DNA of 64,000 nucleotides from Mactra quadrangularis (GCA_025267735.1 CM046307.1:50263395-50327394); one strand, 5' to 3'. Counted from the stretch's first letter, positions 23,231-34,909 are shown. The notes: generated by a model not told the origin, from the letters alone. Program-made: numbers and translations.

Positions 23231-24050
23231 GTTTTTAATTATTAAGTTCATGAACTGTTGTTAAAACCTGTTCATTAAGGATCACTATTTTGAATATTTC
23301 TCTGTATAATCTTTTAATGATAAACCTCTTTTAATATATGATTTAAAGAGTTGTGACTTTCCTAAAATTACTTGGTACAGTACATGTTGTACAATTTCCT
23401 ATTAAAATTTTGATCATGGAATTTTTTAGTTGTTAAAGTGAAATATCAGTTGTCCAGGGCAACCAGACAATTGTTAATTTTGGCTGTCAACCTGTTTTAG
23501 ACATAATTCATTATGTTACAATGGAGCTTAGTGTTTTGGATGCAAGTCTTAGACTTAATCCTTGGAATGATATAATTGTTCTATTCTGGAAAGTCTCAAG
23601 TCAAAGATTTTGATGAAGTGGGCGTAGCCAAGTGGTTCACTACATTAGTATATGGTGTAAATTTCAAGGACATTTTGTATCTTGAAGTACTAATGGTCAT
23701 GCTGTCTTGTCTCTCTATCTTTAAGTATATAAATATTAGATGTTATCATGGATTTATCATACTGATTAGATGAAGATTTTATGATAATTTCAACACTTCA
23801 GTATCTACATTGTGGCTTTCTCATGTAAACACTGTGAATGATATAATAATAGAAATTGTTTTTTTCCTGTCTTGAGTCAATGTGAACAAGCTAAGAAAAT
23901 TGAAATGATAATACATATCTATGGACTAGGACCTAACTAATATATATCCTTATTATGCAGTTACAATTGAATGTTGTCCTGATCCATTGATTTGTACTCA
24001 ATGTGATCAAGCTATAAACTTAATGATACTAGAGTTGTATTCCATGTCTC
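23231..24050. other. Unassigned non-coding DNA, host of the hAT insertion
   Basis: No exon recognised. Variants of TCAATGTGAACAAGCTA recur at 23877, 23998 and, on the other side of the hAT element, at 26755, which suggests an old local repeat of roughly 120 bp into which the hAT element landed. The ORF at 23576 lies next to a weak tRNA-like stretch (GCGTAGCCAAGTGGTTCAC). Confidence 0.45.
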
Positions 24051-24058
24051 ATGTCAAC

Positions 24059-26476
24059 TAGGGCTGCAACGGTTCGACGAACTACCGTGAAACTCGAACC
24101 GAAGGTGGCCGGTACGAGTGTACCGTACCGTGACCTAAAAATCCGAGTGAACCGCGGTCTTATTAAATATTGTCTAACATATATTCCTATTGGTCATTAC
24201 GAACGAATTTTAAATCAAAATCTCATGTCAAAACGACGACAAACACAAGTAAACCAAATTAACACAAATAAATAAATTAGTCGTGATAATCAGTACTTTA
24301 AGCCATTCCTATATGTGTGTAAGTCATATTAATTTTCTGTAGTAATCCTAAATAATTAACAAACAAACTGCCATGTACACCAGGTACATTAACCTTTTGT
24401 TTGATGACGAACATGTGTTTGTAATTTTTAATTGAAACTGATGTAAACAATTTAATATATGTGTCGGCATTTTTCACAGTTTGTCGATATTTGATAGCCT
24501 AACAATACAATGTCATAATTGCTATGTCTCATCGTGTAATCATAGAGGACAGAAAATGTCCCTTCTGTGATTCAGTTGAGACAGAATCTCATGTTTTATT
24601 TAAATGTCATGTCTATAATGACCTAAGAGCTCCACTGTTTGATAAAGCAATCTCTCTAAATTTGTCGTTTTTAGCTTTACCTGATTCAGAAAAATTTAAG
24701 TTAATTTTTTCTGATAAGTCTATTATAAGAATTTGTGCCAAAACCTGTTTCAATATTTTAAATAAAAGGCAGTGTCTTTTAAATAAATAAAATTTAGTTC
24801 CTTTAATCATGGGTTTTTTTTACATATTCTTTACTATCTCTTTATGTAATATTTGTTTTAACTGTACTATGAATCTTTTACCATGTACATTGTGTGTAGG
24901 TTAGGTAATCAATGCTATTCAAATCATCTCTGATCTGATCAGATATGATGATCGATTTTCTAAACTAATTTTTTTTTTCATGCGCGTTAGTGCACCAAAT
25001 TAATTATTGTCAAGTTTTAAGTCTTTCCCAAATATATATTTAACTTGCGAATAGCATTGGTTAGCTGCTTTCTATTTTTAATCTGTGTATAATACTTTTG
25101 TTGAAAATAACTATATTGTATGAATGTGTGATAGTTTTAGTTAATATATAAAATGCTTATGGTCTTTTATAACTCTACTAAGAGTGGCTACGTTCATGTT
25201 GCTGTTTTTTTTTATATTGTATAATATGTATGTTTTATGCACATGATGTACATAGATGAGACTTTAATTAATTAATAAATTAAATTAATTAAATTAATTA
25301 GAGTCTTAGACGCTTCTATAATTTAATTGTTACTTTGAATATTTTTTAAAACAAATGTGACCTAGTTTTTTAATTGTTGACTCTATACGCTAAATTATAG
25401 GCAGGTTTTGAAAAGAAACACAATCGACGATCACAGGAAAAAACATTTTTAGACTAACGTAAAATTAACTATGACTCCCGTTATTTTATCATTTTATTTT
25501 TAGAAAATTCAAACATTACTTTTCCGTTCGTATAATTTTCCGTATTTTCTCGAAAAAACCCAAACAAACTATTTTTCAATGAATATTCGTATTTTACCGA
25601 TGCAAGTGTAATCAAAATGTCGTTTGCTAATCGTGAAAGAAATGGATTAAAATGCGTTGGTGTTCTTAAGACGTGCAATTGTACGGTTAACGCTTACAAT
25701 ATAAAATCGCGCTAATTTTCGGCGCAAACGCCGAAACTCCAGAACTTTAAAACTCAACAAAATTAATTGTCTAAACAAACTTCATTGTCGTCTTTTTACA
25801 ACCTAATTATGTCTTAATTAGTAATATTTTTCGTAAAAAAATCCCTATGGTAATATGGATATAGTCTAATTGTAATATATTTTCGCGACCCACGCTATTG
25901 CATATTAAACTGAAACATTTTTTAAATTTACATAAGTAATGTAAAAAGCTTATTAATTGTCCTTCCTAATACAAAAAATGCTTCAGGAACCAACAAATTC
26001 AAACAAAAGGTCACTGTTTTCGGGCACACGAATTTGAAACAAATCTTCTAACAACTGACGTTTTTTTTTGTCGATATTGACAATTGTAATGGTAAAATTA
26101 TATGCATATTGAATATTTATGTAATTTATGAATTCAATTAAAAATTCTTGTGATGCTATCATACCTACACTGTATTTATCATTGACAAACAGTTAAAATA
26201 ACTACACCTGCTAGTATGCATGACTTTATGAAAATGTTAAGTTTGTTGTTGAATGAGTATTTCAAAAAGGCAAAGAACAGACAAGATGTTTGTATAAACT
26301 TGTTGGCAAATTAAAATACTGTTATGGTTACTATCTGATTTATGAAACACAATTATACAAAAGAATCTTTATTATAAATAATATTACCATATTGAACCTA
26401 GGTACGTATTGTGAACCTTAACTGCCGTACCTAGGTACGTACCGTACCGCGACTTGGCTCAAGGTACGCAGCCCTA
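24059..26476. mobile_element. Non-autonomous hAT-type DNA transposon, 2.4 kb, with 8-bp target duplication
   Basis: The termini TAGGGCTGC (24059) and GCAGCCCTA (26468-26476) are inverted repeats of the type seen in hAT-superfamily ends. The exact 8-base duplication ATGTCAAC flanks both sides (24051-24058 and 26477-26484), the hAT length. Subterminal GTACCGTACCG-type motifs occur at both ends: about 24109-24130 at the left, and a dense GTACCTAGGTACGTACCG cluster at 26400-26452 at the right. The interior contains the 3' end of a LINE (24503-24790), an AATTAATT-rich tract (25265-25305) and a CpG-richer stretch at 25420-25780. No hAT transposase (DDE or BED/dimerisation region) is recognisable. 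Confidence 0.85.
24503..24790 (+). pseudogene. LINE reverse-transcriptase C-terminal zinc-finger fragment
   Basis: An open frame of about 95 codons encodes a CX2CX7HX4C finger (CPFCDSVETESHVLFKC) followed by YNDLRAPLF, the pattern at the C-terminal end of many non-LTR retrotransposon polyproteins in invertebrates. Everything upstream (endonuclease, reverse transcriptase) is missing; a stop lies at 24500-24502, so this is a 5'-truncated piece. It ends in TAAATAAATAAAATT. It is entirely inside the hAT element, so it was either nested by insertion or picked up by it. I cannot assign the LINE clade. Not a functional gene. Confidence 0.7.
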
Positions 26477-26544
26477 ATGTCAACATGAACAAGCTCTAAT
26501 GTAATATATGCTGCTGAATTGATGTATTTATGATGGTAAATGTG

Positions 26545-26750
26545 AAATAGGTGTGGCCAAGCTGTAACCTCATTGAACTGGTAATCATTGGATAGCTAGC
26601 ACTGCATTAGTTTGAATCCCATCAAAAACCTACCCTTTTGTTTCCTTGAGCAAGAAACTTTTTCCTATTAGCTCAGTACTGGGAGACTTGAAAGTGATAA
26701 GTTGTAAGAACTTGTTTCACAATCAAGCTAAAATAAATTAGTATATATGT
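26545..26750 (+). mobile_element. tRNA-derived SINE, T group, copy T4
   Basis: Box-A-like GTGTGGCCAAGCTGTAACC, box B TTAGTTTGAATCCC, central TTTCCTTGAGCAAGAAACTT, and the tail AGCTCAGTACTGGGAGACTT, GAAAGTGATAAGTTGTAAG, TAAAATAAATTAGTATA. The same tail type as T1, unlike T5-T7. Confidence 0.75.
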
Positions 26751-26949
26751 CAGGTCAATGTGAACAAGCTATAAATGAAGTCTTTATTCTACTAATTATT
26801 TTATCATTATATACTTTGATATACTATAATTATTAGATAGTGTAACACACCATGAAATCTAATATCCAGATATATTTATATACCAGTATATGTATTTAGT
26901 TCAGTGATAACATTAGTCTGGATTACACTGCATCCTTGTATGTATAGAA

Positions 26950-27315
26950 TTTTATATTTTGTTTTATTATATCCCCCAAAACTATGTTTTTATTCTACCA
27001 CAATCTATGTTTGTGGGGGTATATAGGAGTCAGTTAATGTTGGTTGGTTTGTCTGAGTTTGTAGCTTTTACTTGTCCGCTCAGTTTTCTCGGCACCTATT
27101 GTACAGATATGATTCAAACCTCACGCATAAACCGAATATCAAGCAGGCAACGTGCATATCCCATTTTGGTTTCAGTCTATTGATTTTTTGCAGAGTTATG
27201 GCCCTTTGATGAAAATCTTGTCTGTTCATTTTCTCAGCACCTTTTGTACAGATTTAATTCAAACTTTTTGACAAAGATTCGTTTAATTTGCTTCACTTAG
27301 TGAGGGGTTGTATTT
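26950..27315 (+). mobile_element. V-family dispersed repeat, copy V3
   Basis: ATATCCCCCAAAACTATG and TTGTGGGGGTATATAGGAGT at the left, then CCGCTCAGTTTTCTCGGCAC, GTACAGATATGATTCAAACC, GCATATCCCATTTTGGTTTC and GAGTTATGGCCCTTTGATGA. The second CAGCACCTTTTGTACAG block shows an internal repeat. It ends near GGGGTTGTA at 27312. An ORF at 26959-27183 is incidental. Confidence 0.7.
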
Positions 27316-28145
27316 TTTTTATTAAAATTGCCTTATACAATTCTAGTTACAATTCTAATTTTAATTTTTGTTGTTCTTACAAAGAATCTTCTTTATATAT
27401 ATCTACATACAATAACAAAGAATTGTCAACTGTATTATAATATTATTATAAAATATTGTAAAAATTTTAATTCAATTAACTTTTACTTCCTGTATAAATT
27501 ACAATTAAATGTCAAGTTTTCTCAACTTAACTAAGACTTAACAGTATTATAATTGTATTAGGACAGGATAAACTTTAAAACCAGGTCAGTGTTACATTGT
27601 CTTTGTATTTCATGTTTAACCACCAAGGGCAGTTTGTTTTTTATTTTTTCGGTGAGTCTGACTCAGTATTTTTCCTGAACAGAGTATTGTAAGACGATTG
27701 TTTTTTTCAATTTGATCCAAGTATTAATTTTGTTGTTGATATTTTGAATTTCTATGGGGTCTTTCAGTCCTTTTTAACCTTATTGCTTGATTCAGCCTTA
27801 AGCTGTCTCATTTATGGCAACTTAACTTAGTTTGGCTGAGACCCTGGTTTGGCATATCATAAGTGATGTCTTGTTACAGTGATTCATGGAAAGCTGCTGA
27901 CATTTTGTCATTTTACAATGACAAATTCTACAGTATTTTATCGTTTTTAAACCTGTATATAAATAAAACATTGGTTCATCAAAGTATTACATTGTAATTG
28001 GTTATAAAGTTATCATCTGTCAGCTTCATGTCATCTATCTAGTATAGGAAACATCTTGTTCTTTAAACTTGTTAGATTATTTTATTGTTTTACTGAATGT
28101 TTGTATTGTTTTAAAACAGATTTGATGAATGATCCAACTTGCCCT
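27316..28145. other. Unassigned AT-rich non-coding DNA
   Basis: No gene or repeat recognised. The ORF at 27328-27534 is Ile/Tyr/Asn-rich chance sequence. Confidence 0.5.
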
Positions 28146-28575
28146 TTGTTTTATTTTTCATTATTGACTTTCTCCCTTTCTGTCTTCATTCTGTTCCTCT
28201 TGTTCTGTCTTTCCCCCATTCTCATTTCTCCTTTTCCCTCATCCTGTCCTTTTCTGACTTCATTCTGTCCATTTTCTGTCTTTTCCCCCTTTCTCATTAA
28301 AAAAATTCTCATTTTCCCTCATCATGTACCTTTCTGTCTTCATTTTGTCCTTTTTCTGTCTTCATCGTGTCCCCTTTCTGTCTTATTTCTGTCCCCTTCC
28401 TGTCTTTCCCCCTTCTCATTTCTCTTTTTCCCGTCATCTTGTCCCCTTTCTGTCTTCATCCTGTCCTTTTCTGTCTTTTCCCCCTTTCTCATTTCTTGTT
28501 TTCTTTCATCCTGTCCCCTTTCTGTCTTCATCCTGTCCCCTCTCTGTCTTCATTCTGCTATCTTTCTCATAGTAG
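28146..28575 (+). repeat. Pyrimidine-rich degenerate minisatellite
   Basis: Degenerate copies of TTTCTGTCTTCATCCTGTCC with CCCCTTTCTCATTTCT interspersed; almost pure pyrimidine on the plus strand. All frames lack stops for long stretches (202-aa ORF at 28056-28664, others on both strands), because the sequence is nearly free of TA-containing stop triplets. None is a gene. Confidence 0.88.
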
Positions 28576-29089
28576 TCTACCATATTTTTGATCATCACCC
28601 ATCCTTAGCAAATTGTGCAAAAAAAAATGAACAACTGTTGCACTTTCTCTTTATTGATACTTAAGCTGCTGTCTGAGTTGTAGAACAATCCTTATTTGTT
28701 AATCTGGCTTCCAGTTATTTACAAAGACCAACTTACCTAACCTAAGGTTTCCGGGGCTCTTTGTCTGTAAGATGGTTGTATTTGTTTCTTGTCTTGTACA
28801 ATATTGACACAAGATAATTCTCTGATAGGAATATTAATATTTATCTAAGTTATATTAATGTTATAACTTACTTTATTTGTTGACATTGTTCTTAATGAAT
28901 CCTTCATGTTTCAGGTATCAGCAATTTAATCTATTAGAATAGTCAGTAATCTTTGAGTTTATATCCACTTGTAAATATCCATTGCTGGACATTTTAGGGC
29001 ATGACCCTATTCCATTTAGATTTGAGCATTAATAAAATGCTGATATTATCTATTGAGAAGTCAATAGGTGGATGCTTTTAGGAGCTGTG
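28576..29089. other. Unassigned non-coding DNA
   Basis: A stretch around 28727-28765 (CAACTTACCTAACCTAAGGT then TTCCGGGG) resembles the reverse complement of the S-SINE block GGAAACCTAGGTTAGGT, so a SINE remnant is possible. Otherwise nothing recognised. Confidence 0.4.
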
Positions 29090-29285
29090 GTCAAGTGGTA
29101 GGATGGCATAGGGATTGAGAGGTCCCAGGTTCGACCCCCACTATGGGCACTGCTTATTTCCTTGAGCAAGAAATCTAAATACAATAGTTCCACTCCACCC
29201 TGGTGTAAATGGGTACTCTGAGGGATCAATTGCCTGAATGTGATTTCAATGATCAGGGGTTATCATACAAAATTGTAAAGTTGGC
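29090..29285 (+). mobile_element. tRNA-derived SINE, T group, copy T5 (best box B)
   Basis: Box A GAGCTGTGGTCAAGTGGTAG and a canonical box B (GGTTCGACCCC at 29128). Then ATTTCCTTGAGCAAGAAATC, CCACTCCACCCTGGTGTAAA, GATTTCAATGATCAGGGGTT and ATCATACAAAATTGT. The tRNA-Ser/Leu-like head supports a polymerase III promoter. Tail type shared with T6 and T7. Confidence 0.82.
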
Positions 29286-29882
29286 TAAGTAGCCTGAATT
29301 TGACCATGGCTATTCACCAGCTGTGGTTGGTTGGTTCTTTGCAAATTAAGTGACGTGGATGATGTAAATAAGTTATTAAACATGATTGTGTCGTGAATTC
29401 TACTAAGAGAAAAAGTCACCATAATATGATCCTCATAAGGAAGTTGCAAGATCTTAAATTAACATGTAGACGAGTGGAGAATTTTAGTTCAGGTTTTAAT
29501 CAGATTAAGGTCAACAGTATGTCTCATAATTATGATGTTCTCTGTTGAAATGGGGAATATTTTATAAAATAACCTAAGCATGTTGGTTATTGTTGAGATG
29601 TAGCTGGCAGACTCTACAATTTAATGTTAAGATAAACAAAATGCACATTGTCTACTGAAGAGTAAACCATGTCATATAACATAAATGGTTTGATGGTAAA
29701 ATTTCATTAAAACTTGAAATCAACTGTTTATCTACAGAATAGTGTTTCAGTGACTGTATATGTCAAATCTGGTTTTATATTTCATCTAAAGTTTTCAATT
29801 TAGTTTGTTAGTTATGAAATAGTTTTAATGTAATATAAGATGTTCAGGGTCATGTTAAGATAAATGGGGAGACGGGAACATT
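29286..29882. other. Unassigned non-coding DNA
   Basis: No gene or repeat recognised. Confidence 0.5.
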
Positions 29883-30160
29883 AGTTCAGCTAAGTGACTT
29901 AGTGGTTCTATATCAGTCATCAACTGGTTAATATTGATTTGGGCTAGTGAAAATCTTTATTTCATAAATTTGGGCTAGTTGATAATATTGCCCTTTTCTA
30001 TACATCATCAGTATAACATAATAAATTGGGCTAGTGCTCAAGATATTTAATGAAAATTTTCATAATAGTCAGGCTAGTTGATAATTTTGCTGTTTACTAT
30101 ATAAGATGATAAATCTGGCTAGTGTTTCAGAAAATTTAAAGCCATGACTGAAACATTTAT
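29883..30160 (+). repeat. E-family dispersed repeat, copy E4 (two units)
   Basis: Two successive rounds of GGGCTAGTGAAAAT / GGGCTAGTTGATAATATTGC, then GGCTAGTTGATAATTTTGCT, GGCTAGTGTTTCAGAAAATT and AAAGCCATGACTG. Confidence 0.6.
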
Positions 30161-30412
30161 CCCTTATTCAGCTATTCATAGCAGAAGCTATAGTTATAAA
30201 GTTTGTGATTTTCTATGTATTAATTGATATCATATTATAAACTGTAACATGTGAGTATCATGGGAGTTAATTACTATTCAGTTATCCATTACAGGGCATT
30301 ATAACTGGGATATATAATATTGATTACAGTTATTGGATTATTATCTTCTCATTTTATACTTCGCTATGACCCAAAGTTTTCTGATTATTACAAACTGCAG
30401 AAATCAATTTTT

Positions 30413-30660
30413 TTCATTGTGGCCCCTTTTTTATAATCCTTTTACTGTCTTGATGGTCCATTTTACTTAATGGTCTATTTTTTCCTGTGGCCATTTTAAT
30501 CTCCCGACCCTTTTACTTTCCTCTTGAACCTTTTTCTCTCCTCATGGTCTTTTTTTCTTATCCCTTTTTCCACCTCTTGAACCTTTTTCTCTCCTCATGA
30601 CCCCTTTTCTATCCTGACCCATTTAGTCTTTTCTCTTTTATCTCCTTATATAAGGTGCCT
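30413..30660 (+). repeat. Pyrimidine-rich degenerate repeat
   Basis: Recurring blocks CTCTTGAACCTTTTTCTCTC, CTCATGGTC/CTCATGACC and CCTTTTTC. Stops and mismatches are frequent; non-coding. Confidence 0.75.
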
Positions 30661-30896
30661 TTGTGAAGACTCTCCTTGTGTATTTTTTCTCTTTGCATCC
30701 TTTCACTCCTCTACCTGATTCTGCAAACAAAATCTGTGTGCAGACATTTCATTATCAAGAATTACAGTGCTTACTTCTCTTGCCCCAAGCCAGATTCAGT
30801 GTTACAGTGACAACAACATGTTTCGTTTAGTCTATTTAAAGTTGATAAATTTAGCCTTATAAATTGGCTGTTTTTCTGAAGTCATACTGCAGTCAT

Positions 30897-31074
30897 ATTG
30901 TTAAATTTTATTCATCTGTCAGTGGCCTATACTCTTACCCTGCTGATTTAAATACTCACTATTAATAAAACTAATTAGCCACATTCTATGTATGGGAATT
31001 ATCAAACAAATTAAAGTATTTAAATCAGTGAGGTTAATGTATGCACAACTGACAGTTGAATAAGTTTTAACAAT
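30897..31074. mobile_element. P-family palindromic MITE, copy P6 (reference copy)
   Basis: Both ends kept: ATTGTTAAATTTTATTCATC / TGAATAAGTTTTAACAAT. Inner arms are CTGTCAGTGGC / CAACTGACAG and CTGATTTAAATACTCACT / AAGTATTTAAATCAGTGAGG. The single strand could fold into a hairpin of about 75 bp stem. Non-coding. Confidence 0.85.
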
Positions 31075-31341
31075 ATCAGTACTAAAATATGGGCAATTGT
31101 CACATAGGAGAGACACAGTGTTAAGGTTTCCTCTTCTAAGCTAATCTAACGTGACATGACAATTTCCTGGTAGAAGTGGTTAGAATAGTTCAATATTGTT
31201 GTAGGTAGGATAATTGTTTACTATAAGTGTTTTAACCTTTAACTTTCATTGTTGTTTTCTGTTGTTTTCTAACTTCCGTAATTATTGTTTTAATACTGGA
31301 TTGACTACACTGGTTTGTTCCAGTTAGAGCCATGGTTTGAT

Positions 31342-31409
31342 GTGTCAGCACAATACTAGTTTAACTACATGTAGATAAGGAAGGTCGTAGACTAGTTTTG
31401 CACTGACCA
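31342..31409. mobile_element. Q-subfamily mini hairpin element, copy Q2
   Basis: Left arm GTGTCAGCACAATACTAGTT, right arm TAGACTAGTTTTGCACTGAC. Confidence 0.7.
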
Positions 31410-32533
31410 GCAGTCATACAGCTCTAGCTATCATTAGCTAGTGTTACTGTTTGATTACTGCTGGTAATTTGGTTACTTGTAATTTCTTATAAGTCTGCAA
31501 ATTTAGAAGCTGTCTAGATATCTTTGGATATCACTAAGTCACTTTAGATATCTAAAAATCTCATTAAATAATATCTACAGTATTAAGTTTAGTTATAGCT
31601 CTCTCGGACAAATGTTTTTCAGCTTCTAATTTTATATTCCTAGTTAAGTTTCATTATTTTTGTTGAAGACAAGGTTTCCATATGTACTGACTATATATAA
31701 AATCAAACACCGTAAATTTCACTATGAGAAACTCCTTGGTAATTGCAAAATCTTGCAATTTTTTATGAATTTTAAGTCCCAAATCTTGAATTTGAGAGGA
31801 AAATGGTCCCTTTTCTGGCATTTTTTAATTTTCAGATGTTTAACTTAAAAAGAATAGGTCCCAGTATATTTAGACCATTCTGCCAAGACGATGTTTTTGA
31901 AGATCCCAATAGTGGACATTTACTGTATAAAAATACGACCTTATGAGATGAAAGCTCAGTATATTAATGTCACATAAGCTAGTATATGACATCACATATA
32001 TTTATTGATTTTTATATTCTTATACAATGTCATCTATATCAAAGAAGGTATAATATCTGTTCCATGGTCACACAGTATCAACTGTCTGCTCATGAAATAC
32101 TGGCATTTAGAAAGTCTTAGAACTTACTCAATCCTCTGTAAGCTTTTTATATTGGGGATATTTTTCCAACTGTTGTCATTCTTACATCTCTGTCGGTTAT
32201 TGCTTGTTGTTGGATCTATTTTTGTTGTTGTTTTAATTGTTGTTTTAGTTAACTGAGGTAAGAAATCTTATATCTTATTTTTTATCATGCTTTTTAAATA
32301 AACCAACTGACAGCTTTTTAATAAGATTGTGTTCAGGATCCTCTCCTTGAAGTATAGATTTTTGAAACTTGAGAAAAAAGTTTTTTTACTATGTAAATTC
32401 ATTGAATTTAGAGTTTAGAGACTTCTCCATGTACCTTTTTAATTGAAGAACATTGACATGATCATCCAGTTTTCATAGAAGGGCATCAACCTGCCCATGT
32501 GAGACTTAGTTACTGCTTTAAGATACTAGATAG
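31410..32533. other. Unassigned non-coding DNA
   Basis: ORFs at 31660 and 32005 show no recognisable domain; the latter ends in Val/Leu-rich read-through of a GTTGTTGTTTTAATTGTTG tract. No repeat family recognised. Confidence 0.45.
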
Positions 32534-32755
32534 CCACGGCCGTGGCGTAGTGGTTAGCATGTCTGACTTCGAATCCGGAGATCACGGGTTTGAGTCTGGT
32601 CACGGTAGGTCATACCCTATACATGAGTTGTCGGCCTCATGGTAGGGTAAGTTAGTACTGGTGATAGAAAAGTGTCCAGGAAACCTATAGTAGGAAGAGC
32701 TGGCTGCCGTATATATGACCTAAATATATGTTGAATACGACATAGAAATAGAAGA
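32534..32755 (+). mobile_element. tRNA-derived SINE, S group, copy S5 (different tRNA head)
   Basis: The head has box A GTGGCGTAGTGGTTAGCATG and box B ACGGGTTTGAGTCTGG. The body keeps the S order: CATACCCTATACATGA, GGCCTCATGGTAGGGTAAGT, TAGTACTGGTGATAGAAAAG, GTCCAGGAAACC, then GAGCTGGCTGCCGTATATAT, GACCTAAATATATGTTGAAT and ACGACATAGAAA. A different head on the same body suggests a separate subfamily. Confidence 0.82.
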
Positions 32756-33671
32756 TTGAAAATCCTGTGCATTGTCTACAGTGCCATGGATCCAGGTCAG
32801 AGAGTTTTAATGTCAACCCTTGTTAGAGTACTAACCTGTACCTTACAGTGACTTATGGTAGCTTTAACTGACCACTTGAGGCACTCCTATCAAAATTCTT
32901 GTATATTATATAATGGGTAAAAATGGTCTACAAGGTATTATCTGGTCATTGAACTAGATATACTATAAACATGACCTCAGTCAATAGTCTTTATACTGAT
33001 CTGGTCATTCATACACCTATCAGGCCAGGAGGGGCAGATCTAGAAGTTCTTTTATTGTGGGAGTATCTTACACAAGAGATATAGCAATTATTTAGCAAAA
33101 TTTCACCTATAGAAGTAAGATCCAGGACGTTTTGCGCATTTACTTAGACATCCAGCCTGGCTCTATACTGGTGACTGTTACACCCATTAACAATCAAGTT
33201 GGCTTTTTCACTCATTTTAGGACCCCCCATCCCTAAAAAATGGCTGGCTAATAATTGGAATAGCCTATTTTAACTGGATAGATGTAAGCCAACATGTTAA
33301 AAACAGCAACAACCAACCAGAGTTGGAAACAAGAAAGTTTTCTCAGAAAGGATAATCTATTTTTTGCACCTCCCCCATCAAGATATTTTAGGGGGTCTTT
33401 TTTTAGGGACTCAGCATGTACTTAAAAATTCTCTGGAGTTCAAGACTCCCTTGGCCACTTGCTAGATCTGTCATTGTATATAGTTGTACAATATAATATA
33501 AGAAATATATTTTGTTGAGTGTATTTACAGGTGAACATCGGTCATTTGGAATAATTTCAATGTTATAATTAAATATAAATATTATATTTATACTAGGGAA
33601 GATTGTTTATTATTTTAACATACGTCAATCCGTAGTCCACTGATTGATAGGTTATCAACATTCTCATTTGA
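32756..33671. other. Unassigned non-coding DNA
   Basis: No exon, RNA gene or known repeat family was recognised. Confidence 0.45.
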
Positions 33672-33741
33672 TGTGTCAGTGCATAACTAGTCTAACTACA
33701 TGCAAATATAGAACACTTTAGACTAGTTTTGCACTGATCCC
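33672..33741. mobile_element. Q-subfamily mini hairpin element, copy Q3
   Basis: GTGTCAGTGCATAACTAGTC pairs with AGACTAGTTTTGCACTGATC; loop about 25 bases. Confidence 0.78.
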
Positions 33742-34597
33742 CCTATAAATGTATTTTACCTTATTTATTAACTTATAGTTAATGTTACATTGGTGGAGCA
33801 AGCAGGGAGGAACCTTGGGCCTTGAAAGGATCAGGACCTTCCTATGATTTTAAAATACTAACTTAGAGATCATTGATATTAAATTAAAAAATAAAAATAT
33901 GGATAGGGATTTAAAATTGATATACATGGGCTTAAGTCCTCCTGGCATAATGTAAATATTTATGGTTGGACTCCCTGAGAAAATTTTGGCTCAGCCTCTG
34001 AAACTGTTCATGTTCGCCCTCTAAATGTTTTGGGAAAGTGTTTTTGGTGACCAATTTCATTAATATGTTCTGAGGCAATGCGATGACTTGTTTGTATGTT
34101 AACATGAAGTATATAAGTGTGGATAATTTCAAATATAATATCAAACATGATTAATTTTGTGAAAGAAAGTATTTATATGATACGTTAATTTTAAACATTG
34201 GATTATATAATGATATTCTATATTATATTGTTGCAAGATGCAAGTTTTTGTTATTCATAAAATCAGATTTTTTTGCGAAATTAGAATTATTCTGAAAATT
34301 CCAACAGTTTGTTATTTATGAACAATTATTGAAAATTCAATATAGACTTGTTCACATCTCAATAAGATGATCTTGTGAGTTAATTGTCAGTGTTATTTTA
34401 TTTATCAACTGTACTGTATAGTTATTATATTGATATCTTCATTTGAATTGTGATTGTTTTTGTATACGACTTCTCTGTATTGAGATGAGAAATTATTTCT
34501 TATTGTGGGATAGACTTGATGATTGTAAGTTTGTATTGTTTTCTTGTTCTTTGATGTTTATACTTCATTGTATGGGACAATGCTGTCATCTCCTTAG
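33742..34597. other. Unassigned AT-rich non-coding DNA
   Basis: No exon, RNA gene or repeat family recognised. ORFs at 33932 (minus) and 34443 (plus) show no domain. Confidence 0.45.
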
Positions 34598-34752
34598 CTC
34601 ACTAGCCTGCAGCTTTGGAGTAGTGAAAATTGATTTGGGCTAGTGAAAAACAGTTATTTTTATACAGTTGGGCTTGTTGGTAATTATGTCCTTTTCTATA
34701 GAAGAGGCTAGATCAGGCCAGTGCTGAAGAAAACTTAAGGCGATGACTGCTA
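34598..34752 (+). repeat. E-family dispersed repeat, copy E5
   Basis: TTAGCTCACTAGCCTGCAGC, TAGTGAAAATTGATTTGGGC, TTGGGCTTGTTGGTAATTAT, CAGTGCTGAAGAAAACTTAA, GGCGATGACTG: the complete E block order. Confidence 0.65.
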
Positions 34753-34909
34753 TGATCAATAATCTAATGAGGATATTAAATTTTGAAAGTGTGGCTTCAT
34801 TGAAGAGTTAAAAAATAGGCCAGGCCATCAATAAATAAGAAAACATTGTGTACACTCTTAGAGGCATCATGTCTGTTTTGATTTTCATATAACATAGATT
34901 GTAGCTTCA

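Noticed and set aside
24051..24275. Small protein starting at the hAT left end
   Set aside because: The frame starts inside the target duplication and reads through the inverted terminus. No domain.
28056..28664. 202-codon ORF rich in Ser, Phe, Pro and Leu, possibly membrane protein-like
   Set aside because: It runs through a pyrimidine-rich minisatellite. Overlapping long ORFs exist in other frames and on the opposite strand, the signature of low complexity.
29090..29165. Functional tRNA gene with good A and B boxes
   Set aside because: The cloverleaf is not maintained, and the sequence continues into a SINE body shared with other copies.
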